Assembly (NCBI GenBank): GCA_002245135.1
Contig: NGBS01000037.1
Span: forward strand, 2,501-66,500
Source: Proteromonas lacertae
Lineage: Eukaryota > Sar > Bigyra > Opalinata > Proteromonadidae
Length of the DNA stretch: 64,000 nucleotides
Direction of reading: 5' to 3'
Under the pieces are notes generated by a model, which was not told the DNA's origin, searched no databases, and saw only the letters and a program-made list of their open reading frames with translations. Shown one piece after another: positions 23,416 through 35,705 of the stretch (its first letter is position 1; every line of letters starts with the position of its first letter). The translations under genes were made by a program, and so were the position numbers.

Positions 23416-24222
23416 TTAAGCACAGAGCTTTTCAATTAAGTCTTTCAATGGTTCTAATTCCTTTTCAGCTATATATACATAAATATAATAATTACATTAT
23501 CAATAATTATACGTATTAAATTAAATTCATTTGAAAAAAAGTAAAAATGTTTGAAACAAGTGTTTAAATGTGCTTCAGCTTGAATACTTACAATTTTATC
23601 AAAATGGGAGTAATATATATGAGCATAGATTCTAAATAATCTCTTAAAAATGGTTTGAATATATTTTATAAAATCTTTTGGATAATCAGTATCTATTTAA
23701 CATAAAACGAATATATTTTTATTATACCAAAATCAGTAGGGAATATAGATGGATTTGTCAATATCTCATCCACCCAAATCATAAGATAATCAACATATTC
23801 AGGAGCACTTACTTTAATAGGAGTTTTGATTTTATTTCCATCTGCCCAATAGTATTCATACTTAGTACCAGCACTCATTACTGGACAGGAATCTTTACTA
23901 CAGAATTCTTGAATTGTTCCATATAAGAGGTTAACTTCATTGAATAAATCAACAGCTATAGTTCTAAATAATTAATAATACTATTAGCAGCAATCCACTC
24001 ATTTCTATCTTCACCAGCTGGTAGTTTTACTGCTCCTTTTATATCACCACTATTGCAAAATATATCAACATAATTATTTTTACCTTCCTAATGTAGCTTG
24101 AGCAAAACGATGTAAATCATATCGTTTAGTTCCTTGTGCAAATCCTTTTTTAGGTCGAAATGTTTTATTTTTATCTCTAGTAAATAAATGAGAAAAACAT
24201 ACATTCCAAATAACTTTTGCAT
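23416..24222 (-). CDS. MOB1-type kinase activator
   Basis: Six exons (introns of 26, 34, 26, 35 and 44 nt) rejoin into 213 residues, the standard MOB1 length. The sequence is typical throughout: FRPKKGFAQGTKRYDLHRFA, ATLGSGDIKGAVKLPAGED, NEWIAANTVDLFNEVNLLYG, FCSKDSCPVMSAG, YEYYWADG, the SAPEYVDYLMIWVDE helix, RLFRIYAHIYYSHFD, and EAHLNTCFKHFYFFSNEF. The zinc-site C-x4-C pair and the H-x4-H pair are present. MOB1 binds and activates NDR/LATS kinases in mitotic exit or Hippo-type signalling. It is divergent from the SMYD gene with 74 bp between starts. Confidence 0.95.
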
Positions 24223-24296
24223 CGTAAGATTTTTAGTTTTTTAAAAAATGACTCACAAGCTTTCTTCAAGCTAGAATTATTGATTTTTGAATTTTA

Positions 24297-25631
24297 ATGG
24301 ATATTAAAGAGTTATTCGTTGATAATCCTACACTTGAGTGTGTTAATGATTCAGTAATGGGTAGATATTTGATAGTATGATAGAATATTAATCAAATTAT
24401 TAGACTAAAAGAGATATAAAGGTAGGTGAAGTTGTATTGGAAGAAGAACCATTTGTATCAATACTTGAAAAAGACTATTGGGAGAGTAACTGTAATAATT
24501 GTTTCAAACATAAAGATTATTTGAGTAGTTGTTCTCAATGTCATAAAGTTCGTTATTGTAGTCGAGAATGTCAAGTATATATAAACAGATATTGTGATAT
24601 TACTAATAAATAGAAAGAAGACTGGTTATTTCATAAATGTGAATGTGTTAAACTAATAAATCATTCAATATCTTCTTCTTCTTCTTCAAATAATATTTTA
24701 GACACAATTGATATAGATTTACTATTATCTCGAATCTATCGATATAAAGAGTACATATAATATAATATAATAATAATAATATATAATGAAAAGTGAAAAA
24801 TATGAAAATTTTTGTATGTTAATAGATCATAGTTTAAATTTCAGTGAAGAATTTCTAAAAGATATAATCAATCAAATCAATCGAATAAATAAGCTAACAA
24901 TCAGTCAAAATCTAGAAAGTAATGAATTAATTCATATATTTGGTCGATATAGTAGTAATGCAATTCATATAACAAATGAAAATAATGAAAGTTTAGGAAT
25001 TGGAATATATTTGAAATTTTCATTTATAAATCACAGTTGTTATCCAAATTGTATAATAAAATTCGATAAGAATAAGAAAATAAAAGTTGTTTGTATAAAC
25101 AGTATAAAGAAAAGTGAAATGATTAGTTTTAATTATTTGAGTGAAATTAGTTTGTTGGAAGAAAGACAAGAAACATTAAAATCGTTATATTATTTTGATT
25201 GTAATTGTTATTTATGTGATTGTGAAAAGAAAGAAGAAAATGATAGTAAAATAAGTGTAGATATAATGGTTAAAATGAAAGAAATTATGAATAGTGAAAT
25301 CCACAATTCAAATATAGAAGAATTATATAATAAAAGTAAAGAAATATATGTTATAATCTATTCAATGATAGGAGATATTCCCTCCATATATCATATTTTA
25401 ATAACTAATCGAATATTATATTTATTATCGTTATCTGTATTGAAGAATAAGAATATTGAAATAATAAAATACTGTGAATTAAGTTATAAATCGTTATTGA
25501 AATATTATCCTCCATTTCATCCAATAATTGGTAAAAGATATTTAATGCATGGAAATGCTTTGATAGGAGTTGGTAATTATAAAGATAGTAAGATGTATTA
25601 TATGAAAAGTAAAATAATCTTTCGAATATAG
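24297..25631 (+). CDS. SMYD-type SET/MYND lysine methyltransferase
   Basis: Four exons (introns of 29, 39 and 43 nt) rejoin into 407 residues. A short SET N-terminal strand (DIKVGEVVLEEEPF) precedes a MYND zinc finger (C-x2-C...CSQCHKVRYCSRECQ...H-x3-C). The core SET block has KFSFINHSCYPNC and NYLSEISLLEERQ, and the post-SET cysteines follow (CNCYLCDC). C-terminal helices resemble the SMYD TPR-like region. SMYD enzymes methylate lysines of histones and other proteins. After the stop, another frame continues with LSNIEGNESEYVKSIDEVL to a stop near 25692, so a one-base change may have trimmed about 20 residues from the end. Confidence 0.85.
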
Positions 25632-25735
25632 AAGGAAATGAAAGTGAATATGTGAAAAGTATAGATGAAGTATTGAAATTAATAAATAATTAAATAGTAT
25701 AAAATGAAATACATTTTATAAGTAATTAATAATTT

Positions 25736-28700
25736 CTAATTAGCATGAGCTTGTCTTCTTTGTTGAGCTTTCATTACAATATCTTCATTCTTCTTCTCAG
25801 CAGCTTTACTTGTACTTGTTGTGATCTTTCCATTACTTTCATCGATTATTAAAGGTCTTGTCCAAGCTTCTCCACTTTTAGGTTTTTGATTTTTAAAATC
25901 TCTAAAACATTCTACCCATTTCTTTGCTGTTTCTATACTATTTTCACCTTCTACTTTTAAATGAATCTTTCGATCTTTATCACCTGGTTCAAACGATTTG
26001 ATTGAAGAATCTCGAACTTTTAACACCAATGTAAATTCATTACTTCCATCTTTATATTCAATTCTATTATAACAATCTAATGGAATACTTTGTTTCTCAT
26101 CTAAATATACTTTGCCATAATAACTAGGAACCATTGAATCATAGATTCTCATTATTGCAGGATCAAAATATAATACACAATATCTTCGCTGCCATTTTCC
26201 TAATACTCGATCTCGACCTTCTTTCAATAAATAGCCTTCCATTATTACTTCATAACTAAATGGTTTATATATATCATCATCACTTATCTCATTTTCTTGT
26301 TTTATCTTTCAATTGGAATTACTGTTTCCATTATCTTTTCACTCTTTTCTATATCTTTCTTTGAACTTCCACTTGATTTTGATCCACTACTTGAAACAGA
26401 TACTACTATTATTGCTATTATTATTCCTATTAATAAAACACCTCCTACACATATTATTAATATCACCCACCAATATTCTTCAGCCCAAGGCTTCTTTTCA
26501 GCTTCTGGAGCTTTAGTCGAAATTACTAATACATTTGTAGGTGGTGAAACATTATCAGGTACTACTTCTTCTGTTGTAATTCCTTCTTCTGCATCAAATG
26601 AAACTGATAAATCAGGTATAACTTCACCTCCATTTTCAGTTCTTTGTTTATTGATTTCAGCAACTACTTTTCCAGTCGTTTCAGTTATTTCTTTCTGAAC
26701 ATTCTCAGCTGCAGTTACTAATTTTTGTTTCAAATCATTATTATTCTCCACAAATTCTTTTAATTCTTCTGGAATTGATTCTAATACTTTTGTTTCTTTT
26801 TGTGTTTCACCATCACTGCTTTCTATTTCTGGAACAGCTGCTGGATTAACATATGATATAATTGTATTAATATAAACATAAGGTGATGATAATGATTTCC
26901 AATTAACATCAGTAGATTGTAATGATCGTCTTACTAACTTACTTCGTTCTTCTTTTTCTTCACCAAGATAACTGTAAAGCCAAATTTTATTTTCATAAAA
27001 CTTTATATCTATTTCGATTATAAGTTTATTACCAATTTCTTTTCCATATTTTACCTCAACATATTTGAAATTTGTGTAATTAAATACATACATTGTTAAT
27101 CCATCTAAATATGATTTCACAAATTTTTTCCTCTCTTCTTCTGTCATGCTTTCAGTTCCTTCGAATGGCAATTTAACGGTAGACTTTGTACATGATGCAC
27201 CAAATGTATAATCATCACCTTCTCTATTACAACATAATCCATTCACATCTGCATTTTTATTACCATCACACATGTATTGTACTTTATCTGCATTATTTAA
27301 ATCAATATTATCGGTTTTTGGTTTATTTGGATCTAAATAATTATCAACTCTCACTTGCGGTATAGCACTAACAGTTTTTTTAGCTTTTTCAATACTATCA
27401 ATAATCTTATCTGTTGATGATGTTATAGTCATTTTAACTTTAGGTAATTTACCATCACTTGTTCTATTACAGTTTATTTCTAAATTATCGAACTTAAATG
27501 ATGTGGAGGATTTATCTAATGTTACTTCTTTTTCATTATTAACAAAATCACATTCATATTCTGGTTTATCTTTTGTAAATGTAATTTTTGCCTTATATCC
27601 ATCCCTACTAGCATCAGTTGGGAAATCTAATTTTGCAGTTACTGAAAATCTTTTACCGTATGTTACACTAGTAGGATATATACTTTTAATATGATTATAT
27701 GATGGAGTATTATCACTTACTTTTACACTAAATGATGTATAACCATTTCTATATTCATCTCCTGGATTAGCTGCAATACATGTAACACTACATATTGAAT
27801 ATGATGTTGGATTCGTAGTATTTACTTTTACTTTACCATCTTTCTTTTCATTATTATATGATAAATATTCCTTATTTGTACAATCGACTGTGTAATTAGT
27901 TGGTAAATTAGTATTTTCTACTGGATTTATTTCTAAATTAGCAGTTTGTCCTTTTGTATATGAATATAACGATTTTCCATAAGAACATGGTGTTGGATCT
28001 TTAAAATGTTCAGGAAGACTACATTTTGTATAATCTTTACCTGTACTACCTTCAATACTTTCATAAAATTGATCTGCATTCTTTGATGTTATTTCATCAT
28101 TTATTCCCTCCCAATATACTTTATTTTCTGTGTTATATGTTACTTTAATTGTAACATTATACTGTACTTTACCTTTTGACTGTTCAGAATTACTATATAA
28201 TGGTTCACTGTATGTAATTCCAGTAGATTTAGTTGTATCAACATATGCTTTAAATGCTGTTTCAATATATTCTTTCATTTTATTTTCATCAATTTTATTT
28301 GGCCATTTACCATCTTCATCTCCTGATAATAATCTCTTATGTAATACTAATTTCTCTTCATCATCATCCATTCCACGATTATCTGCTTTACCACCTTCTT
28401 TTTCATCTGGTGGAGTATCATCTTCTGTACCTTCTGAAGGAGTTGGAGTTACTTTTGGTGTAGTTGTAGTTTCTTCTACTGCTGGTGTTGTTGCTTCGGA
28501 ACTTGTTGCTTTAGTTTCTTCTGTATCACCTCCATCACTACTTCCTCCATTTTCACTACTTGCAGTTGTTGTAACTTCTACATTTGGTGTTGTTGTTGTT
28601 TCTGGCTCTTTAGTTGCAGAAGGTTGAGTTGTTTCTCCTGTTTCATCATCACCATCACCTGTTGGAAGTTCTCTTGTAGGTGAAGTTGTTTCAACATCAG

Positions 28701-28902
28701 CTATTGTAGGGTAAGTTTCAACAGGTTTTGGAGTTATTGGTTTAGCTGTTGGAGGCAGTTCTTCTGGTCTAAAACTGCAAACATCAAATTTGATTTCTAT
28801 TTCTTCACCTTCAACAAACACACTCAAACTCAATATGCTCAAAATACAAACTATTAATTACAAATATTCACATATACTTATTAGTATTGAATTCTTATTC
28901 AT
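25736..28902 (-). CDS. mucin-like PH-domain membrane protein (member B), frameshifted before the PH domain
   Basis: The gene has a 25-nt first exon and a 27-nt intron, giving the signal peptide MNKNSILIICILSILSLSVF, a Thr/Pro-rich stalk, the ectodomain with C...D..NGLCC....G..C, and a membrane helix after KPWAEEYWWVI. The reading frame then stops shortly after EKIMETVIPIER, while the PH domain (MEGYLLKEGRDRVLGKWQRR) continues in another frame to 25736. Compared with member C, a run of four Ts at about 29680 is three Ts here (about 26308), a single-base loss. The alternatives are a truncated receptor lacking the PH domain, a pseudogene, or a sequencing error. The region around the join is otherwise nearly identical to member C. 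Confidence 0.75.
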
Positions 28903-29111
28903 CTGTAATTAGATATTTTAAAATTAAATATTAATTTCAACTGATATCATTTCATTGGATTTCATTTTTAAATATGAGGCTTAAAATAAATCAACCGTTT
29001 CATTTTCATTTTTAAATTATTTTTATATACAATTATTATATCATCATAATAATCAATCAATTAACAATTTTTAAATATAAATTAAACTATTTATTTTATA
29101 ATTAATAATTT

Positions 29112-32100
29112 CTAATTAGCATGAGCTTGTCTTCTTTGTTGAGCTTTCATTACAATATCTTCATTCTTCTTCTCGGCGGCTTTACTTGTACTTGTTGTGA
29201 TCTTTCCATTACTTTCATCGATTATTAATGGTCTTGTCCAAGTTTCACCACTTTTAGGTTTTTGATTTTTAAAATCTCTAAAACATTCCACCCATTTCTT
29301 CGCTGTTTCTATACTGTTTTCACCTTCTACTTTTAAATGAATCTTTCGATCTTTATCACCTGCCTCAAACGATTTGATTGAAGAATCTCGAACTTTTAAC
29401 ACCAAGGTAAATTCTGAACTTCCATCTTTATATTCAATTCCATTATAACAATCTAATGGAATACTTTGTTTCTCATCTAAATATACTTTGCCATAATAAC
29501 TAGGAACCATTGAATCATAGATTCTCATTATTGCAGGATCAAAATATAATACACAATATCTTCGCTGCCATTTTCCTAATACTCGATCTCGACCTTCTTT
29601 CAATAAATAGCCTTCCATTATTACTTCATAACTAAATGGTTTATATATATCATCATCACTTATCTCATTTTCTTGTTTTATCTTTTCAATTGGAATTACT
29701 GTTTCCATTATCTTTTCACTCTTTTCTATATCTTTCTTTGAATTGCCACTTACACCACTTGATTTTGATCCACTACTTGAAACAGATACTACTATTATTG
29801 CTATTATTATTCCGATTAATAAAACACCTCCTACACATGCAATTAATATCACCCACCAATATTCTTCTGCCCAAGGTTTATCTTCTGGTTTTGGTGGATC
29901 TGTGAGTATATCACCACCACCTGGAGTTGGTGCTACAAAATCAGGTTGATCAGCAGAAGTTGATGTTACTAAAATATTCTTTGGAACTGTTACACCATCA
30001 GGAACAATTTCTTCTGTTGAAATACCTTCATTTATATCTAATGAAACTGAATTAGATGTAGTTACTTCAGCTACTGCTTTTGGAACTTCTACTTTAGCTT
30101 TTTCTAATTTGTATTTCAAATTTTCATTATTTTTTGTAGAAAGAAATTCATTTAATTCTTCTGGTATTGAATCTATTACATCTCCTTCTGGAACAGCAGC
30201 TGGATTTACATATGAAAGCATTGTATTAATATAAACATAAGGTGATGATAATCTATTCCAATTAATTTTTGCTTCTTCATTATCTAATGATCTTCTTACT
30301 AAATTATGTCCTTGAGGATTGTATTGCCATATCTTAACATCATAGAATGTTATTGTGATTTTTATTCTACCTATTGTTGATATATCTACATCACTAGTAT
30401 TGAAATAGAAATTAGTTTTATCAAATACAACCCTTTTAAGTGTATCTACATATGAATCAGCAAATTCATTCCATTTTGTAGTATCCATACCACTTGTTCC
30501 TTCAAATGGGAATGTAACAGTAGATGTACTACATGACTTGCCTTGATTAATCTCTTCTGTTGTTCTATCACAACATAACCCACTAGCGTCAGCATCTACT
30601 CCTCCATCACAAACATATACAAATTCAGTTGCATAACTAAGATCATACTCTAATGTTCCAGGTTGTTTACCTTTATTATCTATGTTTTCTACAACTGGAA
30701 TGACTGGTTTTACTTTAATTATTTTGTCTATTAAGGTAAAGTCACTCACATTTTCTGCAGTAATTTGATATCTTATATCAATAAAATTTCCTTCATTCGG
30801 TTGGCAATAAATTGACAAATTTTTAAATCTAATAAAATCATTATCAACTTCATCGACTGTAGTTGTATCTGGTATTGTACATTTATCATTCTTCTGAAAT
30901 GCTATTGTCATCTTTACAGCTGGTTTATCATTTTTATATGGATAAGCTAATTTTAATGATATAGTGAAATTTCTTGTAGAAGCAACGCTAACTGGAAAAC
31001 TACTACCCATTTTGTTAAATGTTGGTTTATTATCACTTACTTTAACAGTAAATGAAGTATATCCATTTCTATATAACTCAGTATTTTCAGGTATACATGT
31101 TACACTACATAGAGAATATGGTGTTGTTCCTTTTGTATTATCAACTATTACTATACCATCTTTCTTTCCATTATCATATGTTAAATAATTATTCACATTA
31201 TTTGTACAACTAATGGTGTAGTTAGTATGAAAACTATTTAAATTACTCTTTGGTTCTATCTTGAAATTAGCAGTTTGTGTTGTTGTATATAAATATAATA
31301 ATTTATCATAAGAACAATTTGTTTCACCTTTTAAATAATCTGGAGGACTACATTCTGTATAATCTTTACCTGTACTATCTTCAATACTTTCATAAAATTT
31401 ATCTGCATTCTTTGATGTTATTTCATCATTTATTCCTTCCCAATACTTTTGATTATCTTGATTCTTTTCGTATGTAACTTTAATAGTAACACTGTATTGT
31501 ACTTTACCTTTTGACTGTTCAGAATTACTGTATGTTGCTTCAGATACATCAACATTAGTAAATTTATCTTTATAGATATAATTAAAAGCAGCTTTTATAA
31601 TATCTGTCATATTATTATATTGTATTGGCCAAGTCTTTTCACTATCAGCTTTTAATAATCTTTTATGTGATATTAATTTCTCTTCATCATCATCCATTCC
31701 ACGAACATCTGCATTTTCACTTGTAGTATCATCTTCTGTACCTTCTGAAGGAGATGGAGTTACTTTTGGCGTGGTTGTAGTTTCTTCTGCTTTTGGGGTT
31801 GTTGTAGCTTCAGCTGATGAAGTTTCACCTGTCTCTCCTTCACCATCTCCTCCATTTTCACTACTTGCAGGTGTTGTAACTTCTACATTTGGTGTTGTTG
31901 TTGTTTCTGCTTTAGGTGTTGTAGGTGATGAACTTTCCTCGGTATCATCTTCATTACTTGTAGCTGTAGGTGATGTAGCTCCAGTGTAAGGAGGTGTTGT
32001 TGGTGGAACAGTTTCAACTTCATATGTTGGTTTTTCTGGAACTGTATAAGGTTCTACGGTCGGTGGATCTGTTGCTGGTATAAAACTGCATACTTCGAAC

Positions 32101-32219
32101 TTTATATCAATTGTAGTAGTTTCACCTTCAACAAACACACTCAAACTCAAAATGCTTAAAATACAAACTACAAATTACAAATAATCATTTATACTTATTA
32201 GTATTGAATTCTTATTCAT
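29112..32219 (-). CDS. mucin-like type I membrane protein with cytosolic PH domain (member C)
   Basis: After a 27-nt intron (32168-32194) the product is 1026 residues. The parts are the signal peptide MNKNSILIICILSILSLSVF; a T/P/S/E stalk (about 30-170) shorter than in member A; an ectodomain (about 170-760) with repeated beta-strand patterns and Cys pairs such as TECSPPDYLKGETNCSY and GLCCDRT; a membrane helix at about 770-800; and a PH domain at about 859-976 with a basic first strand (GYLLKEGRDRVLGKWQRRYC) and the C-terminal helix WVECF. The 3' part is far more like member B than the 5' part, pointing to recent duplication or gene conversion. It stands 209 bp upstream of member B on the same strand. 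Confidence 0.8.
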
Positions 32220-32664
32220 CTGTAATTAGATATTCTAAAATCAAATACTAATTTCAACTGATATGATTTGATTGGTTGATGGTTTTTGAATTGATTTGAT
32301 TGGTTTTTATTTTTGAATGTGAGGCTTATTTCAATTTTATCGTTTTAAATATCATTTTTAAAATATCTCTATACTCCATTTTTAAATCACCATGAAAATG
32401 TCATAATGTTTGTTATTTTATTAAATATATCCTGTTTATCAAGAAATTTCTACAATGATAAAAATATTAGATTTTTAAGTTGTTTCTATTCAATTGAAAC
32501 CATCCTCAATAATATCCAAAATGAATATTATAAACATCTGGATATGTTTAATTGAACAAAATATTTAAATTACATAAATTCCTTTTAATATCATTACTAC
32601 TAAATATAATCACAATAAACAGTATTAAAGAAAGAAAATTTTAACATTACTATTGTTATATTCT
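32220..32664. other. spacer, no gene seen
   Basis: This stretch between the member C start and the p23 end is AT-rich. It holds a partial heat-shock-like site (GAAATTTC at 32443-32450) and no coding-like frame. Confidence 0.5.
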
Positions 32665-33410
32665 TTATTTCTTTTCTTTATCATCTTCTTCTAAATCAGG
32701 CATTTCTTCATCATCACTATCAAACTCTTCTTCATTCTCTTCATTGCCTTTATTACCATGTTCACATTCTGGACCACAGTGTTCATGACTTAAATTTGCA
32801 CCAGCTCCTGCGTTAGCGAAATTTTGGAAGTCCATTCCTCCTAAATCGAAATCATTACCATTTCCACTTTCTTCATCATCACTATCAACCCATTTATCCC
32901 AATCAATGGTCAAAGTCTTTTTGTATTGAGTTTTATCTTCTAATAACGATGGCCATCTTTCTTCATCATCTTTTATTAAATGGAAAGCGACTTTTCTTGG
33001 TTGAACAGAGTATTTACTCTCCTAATCAACATAAGAGATAATATAATCATTTATAAATATAGTATACAGATGGATTTATTTCTTTGAAGAATATAAATTC
33101 TATTCCATAATCCTTACCTTCACTTTTACCTCTAATTGAGTATATTCTTGTTGATAATATACTTAAAAGTGAGTTTATTATTACTTAATTCGATTGTTTC
33201 ATCTTTTACATCAGGTAAATCAACTGTGATGTAAATTGATTTCTTGTTCTGTGCCCATTTGCAATTTGGAATCTATATTAATCAATAATACTACCACAAA
33301 TATACAAGTGTTGTCATTGTAAGAAGATTATGATTTAGAAATGAAAATAGAACAATAGAAAAATCAAAACTTTTGGATTAAAATTTTCTTACACCCTCAA
33401 ATTCCCCCAT
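32665..33410 (-). CDS. p23/SBA1-type Hsp90 co-chaperone
   Basis: Four exons rejoin into 182 residues. The CS domain reads IPNCKWAQNKKSIYITVDLP, ELSNNKLTFKGKSEGKDYG, FFKEINPSESKYSVQPRKVA and LTIDWDKWVDSDDEE, matching p23 strand by strand, including the WPSLLEDK loop. The acidic tail (DSDDEEMPDLEEDD) follows a short G/N/A-rich stretch with HEHCGPECEHG, an unusual His/Cys insert that might bind metal. p23 stabilises the ATP-bound Hsp90 dimer in the cytosol. The start ATG is followed by only six codons before the first intron. Confidence 0.9.
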
Positions 33411-33480
33411 ATTTTTAAAAATATATTCTTTTCTTTTTTCACAACAATATAAAAATATATTAAAAAATAAAATTATATAT

Positions 33481-34578
33481 TTATATTGATTCATTAAATC
33501 CGAATTCTGTGGATGGTTCAATGATGTAATCACTTGTATCACCGATATTTTCACTATTCACCAATAACAATGCATTTTCTTTCTTTCTCTTTCCCATATT
33601 TTTGCATTTAAATAATTTCATATATTCTTCTCTACAATTACTACTCAACAACACAAATATTATTCCATTGAAAAATCCTTGTAAAGGATCAAAGAAAGCT
33701 TGAAAATATGATAGCCATATTGGATGATTTGGTAAAAATGTATGTACAGTACCCCATATTCTGCAGATAATGAAAACTACTGGAATTAACACTAATTTCT
33801 TATAAAATGTCATTATATATTGATTAGATGGGTTGTTATTCTTATTTTTATTGTTTGATCTATTCATAGACACATTTTCGTTTAATTTTGATAATTCAAT
33901 GTCATCATTCTGTGAAATTCTATTTAAAAATAATATAATAATAATAATACTTTGGTATTGATTTCAAATTCTTATTGATTAAATAATAAAATAACGGACA
34001 TAGTATAAATACACAGATAATCTCTATCAATTTCCCACCTAATAATTCCCATACCCAAATGGGTGTTTTAAACTTTTCATTTTCTTTTACCCAACACCAA
34101 CCACCTGTATTTTCATTCTCTTCTGAATAACCCATTGTTCCAGTTGCTGCAATGATTATACAAGTAACTGTAGGTAATGACCATGATATTATATGAAAAT
34201 AAGTTCTTAATTTATTAGAATTGGCATTATCTGGTATTAAATCATGAACTAAAATGTACATGTAATATGCAAGACAAATTGTCCAACAGAAACTCGATAT
34301 TGGGAAGAACATTCCCAACAGTGATTGTATATTACACAGAGTTCCACTAGATTCAGCTGTTGGATGAAGAAGTATTAAATAACTAATGCCTGTACCTATG
34401 TCTGAAATAGATAAATAACATAAATATTCTCTATAATATTATTAAATAAAAAATGTTTGAAAATATACCTTCCTCTTCCTCTCAGTGATGGAAACAGGAT
34501 ATAACTTAATATTATTGATAATGATCCAATGAGTGTTAATATGCATGATATTATTTTAACTATACTTATCACCTCCAT
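33481..34578 (-). CDS. cAMP-receptor-like seven-helix GPCR
   Basis: Three exons (introns of 38 and 31 nt) give about 342 residues from the first in-frame ATG (MEVISIVKIISCIL). Seven hydrophobic helices are visible. The second, LCYLSISDIGTGISYLILL, and the third-loop region SSFCWTICLAYYMYILV are typical of the Dictyostelium cAR/CRL and GPR157 group. So is GGWCWVKE, which holds the extracellular cysteine, in the second extracellular loop; the sixth and seventh helices have RIWGTVHTF and QGFFNGIIFVL. The C-terminal tail has phosphorylatable Ser/Thr. It would signal through heterotrimeric G proteins. Ligand unknown. The frame stays open upstream of this ATG without another ATG. Confidence 0.8.
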
Positions 34579-34648
34579 TCTTAAATCAACAAAATCAAAA
34601 TATTGAAACGAATATATATTTTTGTTAGTCAAATTTTCATTTTTGCGA

Positions 34649-35445
34649 ATGGGAAGAGATAGAGATGATAAACCATATAGAGATGGTGGTTGTAGAGGTG
34701 GTAGAAATGTATAATATTTAATTATAATTTTATTTTATAGTTTAAATGGGAAGATGTTAAATTTGATAAAGATCGAGACTTGTACCTTGGAGTATCAGTA
34801 AAAGCACCAATTGGGAAATGGGCTCAAGGAAGAGATGTATGTTGGTATCAAAAGCCATCTGAGTTAGATAAAATACACATTGAGAAGAAAAAAGAAGAGA
34901 AAACTAAAGAACCAAAACATAAACATAAGCATCATCATCATCACCATCATAAACACAAACATCATCACAAACATAGAAGTTCATCCTCTTCATCTTCTTC
35001 AGATTCTGAAAAAGAGGAAGAAAAAGAAAAAGGCAAAGATAAATCCAAAAAATCTTCTAAAATATCAGATGAAATAGCAGAAATCAAAAGAAAGGATGAA
35101 GAAGCAATGTTAATGAGATTATTAGGAAAGAATAAAATGAATAATCAAAACAGCAAATTAGAAAAAGGTGAAATGAAAATGTTATTACAAAAAGGTAAAT
35201 TAGAAACGGATCAATTTTTTGTTGAAAGAACACAAGGGCTTGGTGCTGCACCTACTTTTAGTGAAAGAGATTTGAATGAAGAAGCAAAAGATGAAGATGA
35301 TGAAAATGAAGAGAAAGAAAGAGAAATAAAGAGGAAGAAAGCAATTCCAGCACCTTTGGTTAATCCTTTTGGAGAAATTACAGGTGAGAGAATGTCTATG
35401 GATGAGATAAATCAAAGAGAAAGATCACCTCATAGAAGAGGATGA
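34649..35445 (+). CDS. MMTAG2/C1orf35-like nuclear protein
   Basis: A 20-codon first exon ([20 protein letters not shown]) joins across a 32-nt intron to [38 protein letters not shown], the conserved N-terminal block of the multiple-myeloma-tumour-associated protein 2 family. The 254-residue product continues with a long His/Lys tract ([18 protein letters not shown]), a Ser/Glu/Lys region, a [10 protein letters not shown] block and an acidic/basic tail. The family is conserved in eukaryotes, nuclear and poorly understood, with splicing links proposed. It is divergent from the GPCR gene (70 bp between starts), and a GAAACGA motif lies 38 bp upstream of the start. Confidence 0.8.
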
Positions 35446-35705
35446 ATTGTGTGTTATAATTGTCTTTTAATATTATTTGTTAAAAGTATAAATAAATAAA
35501 TGTTTTAAAAAATACATATTTTGTATTTCAAGGTGAGATTTTGTTGATTTACATAATTAATAACATACATTGATATTGAATAGCATTTTTGCAATCTCCT
35601 ATACTTAAATACATACATTTATATGTTTTATGATGTAGAGTCAGTTTTTTGTTAAGTAATTCAAAAATATTGATGTATATACTGCTTGAAACACAAAGAA
35701 AAAGG

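Noticed and set aside
28130-28627. Plus-strand hydrophobic frames opposite members B and C
   Set aside because: Shadows of the T/P/E-rich stalk codons.
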